Source: Bacillota bacterium
Lineage (GTDB): Bacteria; Bacillota; Desulfotomaculia; Desulfotomaculales; JAJYZD01
NCBI GenBank assembly: GCA_021800315.1
Contig: JAJYZD010000133.1
Coordinates: forward strand, 1 to 9,898
Direction: 5' to 3'
DNA length: 9,898 bases
Part shown: positions 1-6,173 of the stretch, piece after piece
How positions within the stretch are numbered: the stretch's first letter is position 1
Layout: each line of letters starts with the position of its first letter
The notes under the pieces: model-generated
The model's input: the letters and a program-made list of their open reading frames with translations, nothing else
What the model was told of the DNA's origin: nothing
Databases searched by the model: none
Made by a program: the position numbers and the translations under genes

Positions 1-917
1 GCCACGGCCAGCGGTTCCAGCATGGACAGGTATTCCAGCCTGTCCGTACGGATTGCGGCGGGATACTCTCCTTCCTTTTGCACCGTTACCAGGAAAGACC
101 CTGCCAGTGCTTCCTGTTGATCGGCCTTGATGAGCTGGTGGTAAACCACGTAATAGGAAAAGCGGTCGGCCCAGAGAACGAGCAGGGGGTAATACGGGCG
201 CTCGCGGTCCGAATCCCTTATGGGCTCGGGCCAGTAGGATGTGCCGAATTCCCATACGGAATCCCTTCTGCGGCAATTTTTCCCGATATGCCGGACCAGA
301 TTCCGGGAGGGCTCGATAATGGGAAACGGGTGCTCCAGCACCCTGGGGGGTACCGACCACTCACTGCGCCAGACATCGTCCGTCCGCACCCGCACCAGCA
401 CCTGGTCCCGATGTTCCCTGAGGGACGCCAAAACGGCGGGATTCTTTCGGCACACGATCGAGAACAGCCTGGCCTGTTCCATCACGGGCAGGAAAAAGCC
501 GGCCTCTTCGGCGCAAAAACTCCAGGGGAAACAACTGGGCAGGAAGCTGCGGAAAAGGGGCCATTCCTCCCGGAAATCGAGTTTGAGGTTTTCGATCGCG
601 GTGCGTTCCACTTCGGTTAGTTCATGCCTGTTTCCAAAGAGAAGCAGCAAAGACCTCTTGTCGATCATTGATTCCTTCGCCGGTTCATCCTGCATGGCCC
701 GGTAGGAGAACCACCCTTCCGCGCCCGGGTAAACGACCAAACCGTACGCCACCTTCAAATTACCGATAATTGAACAATACCCGGTCTCGCCCGTAACCGG
801 ATGGCGTACCCCGAAGACGTCGTTGTCGCCCATCCACTCCCACGGAGCCGTTTCCCGAAACCTTTGCGCCCCGTCATAGAGTTTCTGCCATAGGTCAAGC
901 GTAGGCGGAATGAACAT
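1..917 (-). CDS. Uncharacterised conserved protein, DUF6930/DUF7309-like, 3' end outside the window
   Basis: A minus-strand frame of 305 codons stays open from an ATG at 917-915 to the left edge, where the gene is cut off. A good ribosome binding site (GAGGAGAG) lies about 5 bases upstream of the ATG. The start of the protein, with LWQKLYDGAQRF, then APWEWMGDNDVFGV and GYCSIIGNLKVAYGLVVYPG, resembles the opening domain of a family of uncharacterised bacterial proteins that I know as DUF7309/DUF6930. That match is from memory and not checked. The protein is rich in Trp, Arg and acidic residues. It has no signal peptide, no membrane segment and no recognisable catalytic motif, so it is probably cytoplasmic. 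It is transcribed divergently from the iron-sulfur protein at 1167. Function is unknown. The uninterrupted frame with normal codon use makes me confident that it is a real gene, much less so about the family name. Confidence 0.8.
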   Translation of the reverse strand, partial: MFIPPTLDLWQKLYDGAQRFRETAPWEWMGDNDVFGVRHPVTGETGYCSIIGNLKVAYGLVVYPGAEGWFSYRAMQDEPAKESMIDKRSLLLLFGNRHELTEVERTAIENLKLDFREEWPLFRSFLPSCFPWSFCAEEAGFFLPVMEQARLFSIVCRKNPAVLASLREHRDQVLVRVRTDDVWRSEWSVPPRVLEHPFPIIEPSRNLVRHIGKNCRRRDSVWEFGTSYWPEPIRDSDRERPYYPLLVLWADRFSYYVVYHQLIKADQQEALAGSFLVTVQKEGEYPAAIRTDRLEYLSMLEPLAV

Positions 918-1166
918 ATTCTCTCCTCTTCCTTTCCCGGCCGGGAGGCCTCTCCAACCCGGCGACGATTGCACCGGTCAGGTCTGGCATTATTATTCGG
1001 CGGCCGCGGTGGCCGAATCCTTTTCCGCAGTTGGGGGAAGGCGGGCATTTTCGCCGGATGCGTCCTGATTTCCCGCCCCGCGTGTGACCAATACCACAGC
1101 CTCCGGGCCGGGAACACGGTAAAATAAAGGGGGAACGACAACAGATCGGAGCGGGGATGACAAAAC
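918..1166. other. Divergent intergenic region
   Basis: This region lies between two divergent genes, so it should carry promoters for both, but I find no pair of boxes that fits well. A TAAAAT at 1120-1125 could be a -10 box for the rightward gene, but it lacks a credible -35. An inverted repeat (ATTCGGC at 995-1001, GCCGAAT at 1012-1018, 10-base loop) could be an operator or chance GC-rich structure. No RNA gene or further coding frame is supported here. Confidence 0.4.
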
Positions 1167-1775
1167 ATGGATAAACGCGCGATGCCTCCCTTTGCGGTCT
1201 GCGGGTCTTTGTTTCAACTGGTACGCTGCCGCGGCTGCCATAACACCGTTATTGACCCGGCCGACGTGGCGAAGACCATAATTGATGCCTTGGAAAGCGT
1301 GGAATTCGAGAAACGCTTGGCCGCGCGGCTTAATAAGCCGCGTCCGTTGCACCACGAGTTGATGCACCTGGCCATAGCGGGGTGTCCCAACGGCTGCACC
1401 CAGCCCCAGATCAAGGACTTCGCCGCGGTGGGCCAGGTGGTGGTGGATGCAGGACCGGGCTGCACGCGGTGCGGCGCCTGCGTGAAGGCTTGCCCGGACG
1501 ACTGCATCAGCCTGGGCGGGGACGGTCCCGTGCTCGACCGCGATCTTTGCCTGAACTGCGGGTTGTGCCTGAAAGCCTGCCTGGAGGGCGTTCTGACGGC
1601 GGCCGGACGGGGCTGCCGGGTCCTGGCGGGCGGTAAGCTGGGGCGCCGGCCCAGGCTGGCCGCGACCATGGTACCTGTAGCCTCCCGGGAACAGGTGGCC
1701 GACTCGGTGCGGGAGTGCGCGGAACTCTTCCTGGCCAGGGGCCGGCTGGCCTACTGCCTGCGGACGGGGGAGTAA
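1167..1775 (+). CDS. Small siroheme/ferredoxin-type iron-sulfur protein (sulfite reductase-like half domain plus 2x[4Fe-4S])
   Basis: This 202-residue protein has two parts. Residues about 10-90 resemble the cysteine region of nitrite/sulfite reductases: VRCRGCHN (Cys21, Cys24) and AGCPNGCTQPQIKDF (Cys73, Cys77). The second motif is the usual C-x3-C of the siroheme-coupled [4Fe-4S] cluster. Residues 99-138 form a two-cluster ferredoxin insert: C99-x2-C102-x2-C105-x3-C109 followed by P, then C128-x2-C131-x2-C134-x3-C138 followed by L. A short helical tail follows. The protein is about a third of the length of a full sulfite reductase and recalls the small Dsr-like proteins of anaerobes. The normal first siroheme motif is C-x5-C, while here it is C-x2-C, so siroheme binding is uncertain. 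A role in electron transfer or sulfite/nitrite chemistry is inference. The ATG has a G-rich binding site (GGAGCGGGG) about 10 bases upstream. No partner oxidoreductase gene lies beside it, so it may act alone. Confidence 0.85.
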   Translation: MDKRAMPPFAVCGSLFQLVRCRGCHNTVIDPADVAKTIIDALESVEFEKRLAARLNKPRPLHHELMHLAIAGCPNGCTQPQIKDFAAVGQVVVDAGPGCTRCGACVKACPDDCISLGGDGPVLDRDLCLNCGLCLKACLEGVLTAAGRGCRVLAGGKLGRRPRLAATMVPVASREQVADSVRECAELFLARGRLAYCLRTGE

Positions 1776-1804
1776 CGTCCGGCGACCCGGTTGTGGGCCG
1801 CTCC

Positions 1805-2151
1805 CTACCTGCAAAGTGCACTCAAGACGGGGCCCGCCGGCCAGTGGGCCCGTCGCCGTGTTCGGCGCGCCGGTGACCGTTCTGCCGGACTTGCGGAGCA
1901 GCGGCATTCCCGCAGGATATAATCCAGCAGTTCGACGACGCCGTCCGCACTGCGGGCGGTGGCTACCATACCGGCCGCGTCTTTAAGTCCTACGGCGGCG
2001 TTGGCTACGGCCACTCCCAGGCCGGCCAGGCCGACCATCTCCAGGTCGTTGAGCCGTCTCCCACCACCACCGCCTCATTCGGGTCCAGGTTTTGCCGGCG
2101 GCAGAGCGCCGCCAGGCCCGAACCCTTCCAGATCAGATGGCCGCGGTTTCC
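1805..2151 (-). pseudogene. C-terminal remnant of a HAD-superfamily (Cof-type) phosphatase, frameshifted
   Basis: The minus strand encodes the last third of a Cof-like HAD hydrolase in two frames. The first segment, from about 2151 to 2053, reads KGSGLAALCRR, then NLDPNEAVVVGDG, with the conserved Lys-Gly and the GDG of HAD motifs III and IV. The second segment, from 2052 downwards, continues as LNDLEMVGLAGLGVAVANA, then DGVVELLDYIL, and ends at a stop at 1805-1807. In intact relatives the two parts join as GDG-x-NDLEM, so one base is missing at about 2052/2053. The N-terminal part with the nucleophile Asp (motif I) and the cap domain is absent, because homology begins at the end of the zinc-finger gene at 2133-2387 and slightly overlaps it. 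The remnant cannot be an active enzyme. A gene cut by recombination or by arrival of the upstream pair is a plausible history, but inferred. Confidence 0.8.
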
Positions 2152-2387
2152 GGAAACGATTTGACGGAAACATGAATAACTTTCCCTGGAAAGGTCCTGT
2201 CCCGCGAGATTAGTTCCAGGGTCTTAACTACTTTTGCGGTATAATATCTCTCACCGCACTGCATGCATACTCCGGCAGGAACATTTTCAAAAACCATCAA
2301 TTCATCGCCTAACCGGTAGTCGACCTGAACCCTTTTCTCAGCTACCCGACCGCCGCAAAAGGAGCATTCAGCATAGTGGTGCCTCAT
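2133..2387 (-). CDS. YgiT/MqsA-type zinc-finger protein, probable antitoxin-like partner of DUF4258
   Basis: This 84-residue minus-strand protein has two zinc-knuckle pairs, C8-x2-C11 (CSFCGG) and C41-x2-C44 (CMQCGERYY), flanking a short beta-rich segment with ENVPAGV. That is the layout of YgiT-type zinc-finger domains, the metal-binding N-terminal domain of MqsA antitoxins. It lacks the DNA-binding helix-turn-helix C-terminal domain of full MqsA, as is usual for short members. Its ATG overlaps the stop of the upstream DUF4258 gene (ATGA, 2387-2384), so the two are co-transcribed and probably translationally coupled. DUF4258 plus YgiT zinc finger is a recurrent pair in Firmicutes and Cyanobacteria, often proposed as a toxin-antitoxin-like module, though firm functional proof is not known to me. 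The gene appears intact although its partner carries a stop codon. A role in DNA or toxin binding is inference. Confidence 0.85.
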   Translation of the reverse strand: MRHHYAECSFCGGRVAEKRVQVDYRLGDELMVFENVPAGVCMQCGERYYTAKVVKTLELISRDRTFPGKVIHVSVKSFPETAAI

Positions 2388-2707
2388 GGATCTTTCCTCT
2401 CTTTCCTGGTTTTCCAGTCATTCTCCCGATATCCCGGGCCGGGCACATAAACCGTTATGATGCGCACCCATCCGTTGGGCAGAAATCCCACCACCACATG
2501 GACAGGCACCAGGGACACAGATCCTCCACAAATCAGGCAACTGGGACCGCGTGCATCATCAGGATATGACTCTATTATCTCTCCAAAAAGTACGGCATTT
2601 TCGATATCTGGAATGAGCAGGTTATCGTTTAGTCTCTCCTGTTCAGCATGATGGGAAACCTCATAGCGTTCTTACATGACCGCCGTACGCGCGAATGCAA
2701 TATCCAT
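2384..2707 (-). pseudogene. DUF4258-family gene interrupted by a stop at codon 12
   Basis: From the ATG at 2707-2705 the frame reads MDIAFARTAVM, then TAA (2674-2672), then ERYEVSHHAEQERL and on through IENAVLFGEIIESYPDD, PVHVVVGFLPNGWVRI and ITVYVP to a TGA at 2386-2384, about 107 codons in all. The SHHAEQERL, GEIIESYP, PVHVV and ITVY segments fit the DUF4258 family, whose members have been linked to RelE-like toxin folds and which often pair with YgiT zinc-finger proteins. Everything except codon 12 looks intact: promoter, an AAGGGG binding site 8 bases before the ATG, the reading frame, and the 4-base overlap with the next gene. No ATG, GTG or TTG in this frame follows the TAA before the conserved core, so a shortened but functional product is unlikely unless a rare start is used. 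A one-base change (for example AAA to TAA) would explain the break. A sequencing error is the main alternative. Confidence 0.8.
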
Positions 2708-2805
2708 GAAGATTTCCCCTTTGTACACAGCGGTAACCCATGAGGAAACAATGTTTTTACCGTTGGTATGGAACACTAAGGTGCTATCTTTGCCTTATGA
2801 TTTCC

Positions 2806-2834
2806 AGTATAACAGAGGGTAATGTTCTTGGCAA
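2806..2834 (-). promoter_or_regulatory. Sigma-A promoter of the DUF4258/YgiT pair
   Basis: On the minus strand there is TTGCCA (2834-2829), a 17-base spacer, and TATACT (2811-2806) preceded by TGT, which forms an extended -10. Each box differs from consensus by one base. It would start transcription near 2799, giving a leader of about 90 bases before the DUF4258 ATG at 2707. No other gene lies downstream of it, so the assignment is clear. Confidence 0.7.
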
Positions 2835-2867
2835 CACCCTGGGCTTTATGCCGAATAATATCCCGGG

Positions 2868-2894
2868 GCCGCCCGGTGGAGCGCACCGGGCGGC
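2868..2894. repeat. Perfect 11-bp inverted repeat between divergent promoters
   Basis: GCCGCCCGGTG (2868-2878) and CACCGGGCGGC (2884-2894) are perfect inverse complements around a 5-base loop (GAGCG). No T-run follows on either strand, so it is not a standard intrinsic terminator. It lies 34 bases upstream of the leftward -35 box and about 80 bases upstream of the rightward one. It could be an operator, a factor-dependent end signal, or a structural element. Confidence 0.6.
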
Positions 2895-2976
2895 GGTTAT
2901 CCCAATATCAGGGTGGAATAAGTGCTTTCATTTTCACGCCGGATCGCCCGGAAGGGACCTCGGCCATCGCTCGCCC

Positions 2977-3005
2977 TTGACATCCGCCCCATCTTTCTTT
3001 ACAAT
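2977..3005 (+). promoter_or_regulatory. Strong sigma-A promoter of the ylxM-ffh operon
   Basis: A perfect -35 box TTGACA (2977-2982), a 17-base spacer and TACAAT (3000-3005, one mismatch) make this the best promoter in the window. Transcription would begin near 3012, about 26 bases before the ylxM start. No terminator or clear promoter is seen from here to the end of trmD, so it probably drives the seven genes from ylxM to trmD and feeds into rplS. Confidence 0.85.
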
Positions 3006-3037
3006 GTCTCCTGTAAAGCCTTTGTCCTTGACAGGCG

Positions 3038-3379
3038 GTGAGCCGGGTGGATGAGCACGTCCGCAGAGATCTCCTGTACGATTTCTACGGCGGTCTTCTG
3101 ACCGAACGGCAGCGGCGGTACTGGGAGATGCACTTCGGCCTGGACCTGTCCCTGGGGGAGATCGCCGGGCAGGAGAGTGTCAGCCGGCAGGCCGTTCAGG
3201 ACGCCCTGAAGCGGGCCGGGGAAAGCCTTGACGCCCTGGAGGAGAGGCTTTCCCTGGTGGCGGAGTACCTGGTCCGGCGGGAGAAGCTGACCCAGGCTTT
3301 CGAACTCCTCAAGGAGTTACCGGATGGGCCGGGGGTAGCGAAAGTCCGCTCCCTCGTCGCCGAAGTGCTGGACAGTTGA
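3038..3379 (+). CDS. ylxM: YlxM, SRP-associated helix-turn-helix protein
   Basis: This 113-residue protein belongs to the YlxM (UPF0122) family, which is about 110 residues long and is almost always encoded just before ffh in Firmicutes. YlxM has been reported to modulate the signal recognition particle GTPases. It contains a sigma-region-4-like helix-turn-helix: LTERQR (21-26), SLGEIA (38-43) and VSRQAV (48-53), followed by a long amphipathic C-terminal helix (about 57-105). The start used here is GTG at 3038. A second in-frame GTG at 3047 has a slightly better purine-rich stretch (GGTGAG) before it and would shorten the protein by three residues. It is the first gene after the strong promoter, and ffh follows 13 bases after its stop codon. 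Confidence 0.93.
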   Translation: MSRVDEHVRRDLLYDFYGGLLTERQRRYWEMHFGLDLSLGEIAGQESVSRQAVQDALKRAGESLDALEERLSLVAEYLVRREKLTQAFELLKELPDGPGVAKVRSLVAEVLDS

Positions 3380-3392
3380 ACGGGGGTTTGCC

Positions 3393-4733
3393 ATGTTTGC
3401 CAACCTGACCGAAAAGCTGCAGGAGACCTTCAAAAAGCTGAGAAACAAGGGGCGCCTCACCGAAGCCGACGTGGACCTGGCCCTGCGGGAGGTCAAGCTG
3501 GCCCTTCTGGCCGCCGACGTCAACCTGAAAGTGGTCAAGGAGTTTCTGGCCAGGGTCAGGGAGCGGGCGGTGGGCCAGGATGTGCTGACCAGCCTCTCGC
3601 CGGCCCAGCAGGTAATCAAGGTGGTTTTCGAGGAACTGACCAGCCTGATGGGGGAGGAGAACGCCCGCTTGAACCTGGGCGGGCGTTCTCCCCACGTCAT
3701 TATGCTGGTGGGGCTGCAGGGCTCCGGCAAGACCACGACGGCGGCCAAACTGGCCAACTTCCTGAAGGGACAGGGCCGGCAGCCGCTCCTGGTGGCCGCC
3801 GACGTCCAGCGGCCGGCCGCCATCAAGCAACTGGAAGTTCTGGGACAGCAGCTGGGCTTCCCCGTGTTCAGCCTGGGGACCGGGGCATCGCCCCCGGCGA
3901 TCGCCGCCGCCGCCGTCAAGACCGCCCTGGCCGGGGGGCGCGATGTGGTGATCATCGACACCGCCGGCCGGGTGCACGTGGACGAGGACCTGATGACGGA
4001 ACTGGCGGAGGTTTACCGGGCCGCTTCCCCGGAGGAAGTCCTGCTGGTGGTGGACGCCATGACCGGCCAGGTGGCCGTCGAGGTGGCCGGCGCCTTTGCC
4101 GCGCGCAGTAAACTGACCGGCCTGGTGCTCACGAAACTGGACGGGGATTCCCGCGGCGGGGCCGTGCTCTCGGTGCGTTCGGTGACCGGTTGCCCGGTTA
4201 AGTTCGTCGGCATGGGGGAAAAGACCGACGCCCTGGAGCCTTTTCATCCCGACCGGATGGCCCGGCGGATCCTGGGTATGGGCGACATGCTCACGCTTAT
4301 CGAAAAGGCGCAGGAAAACTTCGACGTCGCCCAGATGGAGGCGATGCAGAAGAAGATCCGCAGCGCCGATTTTACCCTGGAGGACTTGCTGGATCAGATG
4401 CAGAGCCTGAAGAAGGTCGGGCCCCTGGACCAGGTGATGGCCATGATTCCGGGTCTTTCCGGGTTGAAGAAGAACCTGCCGGCCCAGGTGGGCGAGAAGG
4501 AACTGGGGCGCCTGGAGGCGGTCATCCGCTCGATGACGCCGCAGGAGAGAATGCACCCGCAAACCATCGACGGCGGCCGCAAGCGACGCATAGCCCGGGG
4601 CAGCGGCACCGCGGTCCAGGATGTCAACCGGGTCCTCAAACAGTTCGAACAGTACCGGAAAATGATGAAACAGGTTGCCGGTATGGAACGGGGCTGGAAG
4701 CGCTCGGGGCGGATGCCCAAAATGCCTTTCTGA
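3393..4733 (+). CDS. ffh: Signal recognition particle GTPase Ffh (SRP54)
   Basis: Ffh binds the 4.5S/6S SRP RNA and signal sequences of nascent proteins and delivers ribosomes to the membrane receptor FtsY in a GTP-dependent way. At 446 residues it has the normal family length. The N helical bundle covers about 1-90, followed by the GTPase G domain: P-loop GLQGSGKTTT (107-116), DVQRPAA (137-143), DTAGR (189-193), TKLDGD (247-252) and GMGEK (273-277). The methionine-rich M domain (about 300-446) includes GLSGLKK, RRIARGSGTAVQDVNRVLKQF and the signal-groove methionines, with a basic tail ending MPKMPF. A G-run (CGGGGG) lies about 9 bases before the ATG. The receptor gene ftsY, commonly just upstream of ylxM in Firmicutes, is not present in this window. 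rpsP follows 22 bases later, indicating co-transcription. Confidence 0.98.
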   Translation: MFANLTEKLQETFKKLRNKGRLTEADVDLALREVKLALLAADVNLKVVKEFLARVRERAVGQDVLTSLSPAQQVIKVVFEELTSLMGEENARLNLGGRSPHVIMLVGLQGSGKTTTAAKLANFLKGQGRQPLLVAADVQRPAAIKQLEVLGQQLGFPVFSLGTGASPPAIAAAAVKTALAGGRDVVIIDTAGRVHVDEDLMTELAEVYRAASPEEVLLVVDAMTGQVAVEVAGAFAARSKLTGLVLTKLDGDSRGGAVLSVRSVTGCPVKFVGMGEKTDALEPFHPDRMARRILGMGDMLTLIEKAQENFDVAQMEAMQKKIRSADFTLEDLLDQMQSLKKVGPLDQVMAMIPGLSGLKKNLPAQVGEKELGRLEAVIRSMTPQERMHPQTIDGGRKRRIARGSGTAVQDVNRVLKQFEQYRKMMKQVAGMERGWKRSGRMPKMPF

Positions 4734-4740
4734 AAACTTT

Positions 4741-4750
4741 GGAGGTGGAG
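4741..4750 (+). promoter_or_regulatory. Strong ribosome binding site fixing a TTG start of rpsP
   Basis: GGAGGTGGAG stands 5 bases before TTG at 4756. It settles the rpsP start at that TTG rather than at the ATG at 4675, which lies inside ffh and would add 27 residues with no counterpart in S16 proteins. Confidence 0.8.
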
Positions 4751-4755
4751 ATCAC

Positions 4756-5010
4756 TTGGTCAAGATCAGGCTGAGAAGATTGGGAGCCAAGAAAAAGCCG
4801 TTTTACCGCATCGTGGTGGCCGATTCGCGTTCTCCCCGGGATGGACGTTTCATTGAGGAGATCGGTTACTACGACCCCCTGAAGAACCCGGCGGTGATCA
4901 AGGTGGACGAGGAAAAGGCCCGGGACTGGCTGGCCAATGGAGCCCAGGTCACCGACACGGCGCGGTCGCTGCTGGTCAAGGCCGGGGTGATCGAAAAGAA
5001 GGCCCTGTAA
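4756..5010 (+). CDS. rpsP: 30S ribosomal protein S16
   Basis: This 84-residue protein matches bacterial S16 over its whole length: VKIRLRRLGAKKKPFYRIVV at the start, ADSRSPRDGRFIEEIGYYDP in the middle, then a short C-terminal helix with EEKARDWLANGAQ. S16 binds 16S rRNA early in 30S assembly. The start is TTG, supported by the adjacent strong ribosome binding site and by the family's usual start. It sits between ffh and khpA, the conserved Firmicutes order, with 19 bases before the next start. Confidence 0.97.
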   Translation: MVKIRLRRLGAKKKPFYRIVVADSRSPRDGRFIEEIGYYDPLKNPAVIKVDEEKARDWLANGAQVTDTARSLLVKAGVIEKKAL

Positions 5011-5029
5011 GGGGGAAGGGGGTACCTCC

Positions 5030-5257
5030 TTGAAAGAGCTGGTGGAACTGCTGGCCCGGTCCCTGGTGGAGCAGCCGGACCAGGTGGTCGTAAACGTATC
5101 CGGAGACGACCGGTCGGTGGTCATTTACCTGAAGGTGGCACAGGAAGACATGGGCAAGGTGATCGGCCGCAAGGGGCGCATCGCCCGCGCCCTGCGCACC
5201 ATGGTCAAGGCCGCCGCGTTGAAGCAGAACAAGAAGGTCATACTGGAAATAGGGTAA
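5030..5257 (+). CDS. khpA: KH-domain RNA-binding protein KhpA (YlqC)
   Basis: This 75-residue protein is a single KH domain of the KhpA/YlqC family. The signature GKVIGRKGRIARALR (42-56) contains the GxxG loop as GRKG (46-49), which contacts single-stranded RNA. KhpA forms a heterodimer with KhpB (Jag) in Gram-positive bacteria and affects cell elongation and RNA metabolism; khpB is not in this window. Translation starts at a TTG (5030) with the G-rich stretch GGGGGAAGGGGG just upstream. Length and position between rpsP and ylqD are typical. Confidence 0.95.
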   Translation: MKELVELLARSLVEQPDQVVVNVSGDDRSVVIYLKVAQEDMGKVIGRKGRIARALRTMVKAAALKQNKKVILEIG

Positions 5258-5283
5258 CCGGGAAGGAAACGGCGGGGGTACAG

Positions 5284-5670
5284 GTGGCGATGGAGCGGAT
5301 CACGGTCACCAGGCCGGTCGCCGTGCTGGTGCGGGTGACCGCCGGGTACCGGCAGGCCCTGATCCGGGAAATTCAGGCCGCCCTCCAGGGTCTGGAGCGG
5401 GAAGAGGCCCGGCGATCCGGCCCGGCCCTCGACGGGGATGAGGCCGCCCGGGCCGGGCGCGTTACGGAAACCAGGGCCAAACTCCTGGCCCGTTCCAGGG
5501 AGATAGCGGGCCTGGCCGACGGCCGCCTGGTGCTGCACGGGCGCCTGGAGAGCCTGGTGGACATCCGGGTGGGCGACCGGTGGTGCGACGGCGTGGAAGT
5601 TATCCTGGAGGACGGCCGGGTTGTGGAGATCCGGGCGGCGAACGGGGGTGGGGGCGACTGGAATACATAA
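5284..5670 (+). CDS. ylqD: YlqD family protein
   Basis: This 128-residue protein has the size and location of YlqD, a Firmicutes family of unknown function nearly always found between khpA and rimM. It begins with a beta strand (ITVTRPVAVLVRVT), continues as a long charged helical stretch of about 60 residues that may form a coiled coil, and ends in a beta-rich domain with LVDIRVGDRW and VILEDGRVVEIR. No catalytic motif is visible. The start is taken as GTG 5284, 5 bases after a GGGGG run; ATG at 5290 is an equally plausible start two residues later. The 3' end overlaps the inferred rimM start by 13 bases, which suggests coupled translation. Confidence 0.85.
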   Translation: MAMERITVTRPVAVLVRVTAGYRQALIREIQAALQGLEREEARRSGPALDGDEAARAGRVTETRAKLLARSREIAGLADGRLVLHGRLESLVDIRVGDRWCDGVEVILEDGRVVEIRAANGGGGDWNT

Positions 5671-6167
5671 GGGTGGCGCGGGTGCTGCGGCCGCACGGTT
5701 GCCGCGGCGAGATGCGCCTTCTTCCCCTGACCGATTTTCCCGAACGCTTCTCCGGCATGAAACGGGTGACGGTACAAAAAGGGGACGAATACCGGGAGAT
5801 GGCCGTGGAAGGGGTCCGCTGGCACCAGAAGGTGGTGCTGATGAAGCTCGCCGGGGTCGACGACCCTGTTGCCGCCCGGACCTTCCAGGGGGCCCACCTG
5901 GTGGTCGACCGCTCCGGGACCGTGCCCCTCCCCGCGGACAACTACTATGTGTTCGACCTTATCGGCCTGACCGTGTTTTCCGGGGAGGGCCGGGAACTGG
6001 GAAAAATCTCGGACGTTATGCGCACCGGGGCCAACGACGTCTACGTGGTGGACCGCCCGGGGCGGCGACCGCTCTTGATCCCGGCCTTAAAACGGGTGGT
6101 CCGCACGGTGGACGTGGCCGGGGGCCGGATGGTCGTAGATTTGCCGGAGGGCCTGGAGGAGACGTAG
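5658..6167 (+). CDS. rimM: Ribosome maturation factor RimM
   Basis: RimM binds ribosomal protein S19 and helps mature the 3' (head) domain of the 30S subunit. The protein opens with VARVLRPHGCRGEMRLLPLT, the typical RimM start (G-x-x-x-x-x-H-G-x-x-G-E). It has the N-terminal barrel to about residue 85 and the PRC-barrel domain from about 95 on (YYVFDLIGLTVF, GKISDVMRTGANDVYVV, LLIPALKRVV and a C-terminal DLPEGL). The start is uncertain. No ATG, GTG or TTG fits the family length well, and CTG at 5658, placed after a GGGGGTGGGGG stretch, gives a normal 169 residues. GTG at 5673 would give 164 residues, and an ATG/GTG-type start near 5580 would add 26 non-homologous residues. The gene overlaps the end of ylqD and is 6 bases from trmD. 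Confidence 0.93.
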   Translation: MEYIRVARVLRPHGCRGEMRLLPLTDFPERFSGMKRVTVQKGDEYREMAVEGVRWHQKVVLMKLAGVDDPVAARTFQGAHLVVDRSGTVPLPADNYYVFDLIGLTVFSGEGRELGKISDVMRTGANDVYVVDRPGRRPLLIPALKRVVRTVDVAGGRMVVDLPEGLEET

Positions 6168-6173
6168 AGAGGC

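Larger units (their letters stand above)
2708..3037. other. Gene-free divergent promoter region
   Basis: No coding frame with recognisable homology or a good start is present on either strand. The stretch is lower in GC than its surroundings over 2710-2850. It holds the leftward promoter (2806-2834), the inverted repeat (2868-2894) and the rightward promoter (2977-3005). I see no RNA gene or riboswitch. Confidence 0.6.

Noticed and set aside
78..705. Long plus-strand open frames opposite the minus-strand gene at 1-917
   Set aside because: Their products look compositionally random and resemble no family, while the minus frame reads as a coherent protein with a good start and binding site.
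1157..1174. Five-codon ATG frame overlapping the start of the iron-sulfur gene
   Set aside because: Too short to judge, and no feature distinguishes it from chance.
1827..1853. Hairpin ACGGGGCCC / GGGCCCGT with one bulge after the iron-sulfur gene
   Set aside because: No T-run follows on either strand and it lies in the tail of the HAD remnant, so I do not call it a terminator.
755..1907. Minus-strand open frames of 137 and 304 codons across the iron-sulfur gene
   Set aside because: They are antisense to a gene with clear cysteine motifs; their Arg/Pro/Gly-rich translations are typical of shadows in GC-rich DNA.
3029..3034. Second TTGACA just before ylxM
   Set aside because: No -10 box lies at a suitable distance, and transcription from it would begin inside ylxM.
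3309..4562. 417-codon minus-strand open frame opposite ffh
   Set aside because: His/Gln/Gly-rich translation without recognisable motifs, fully antisense to a certain ffh gene.
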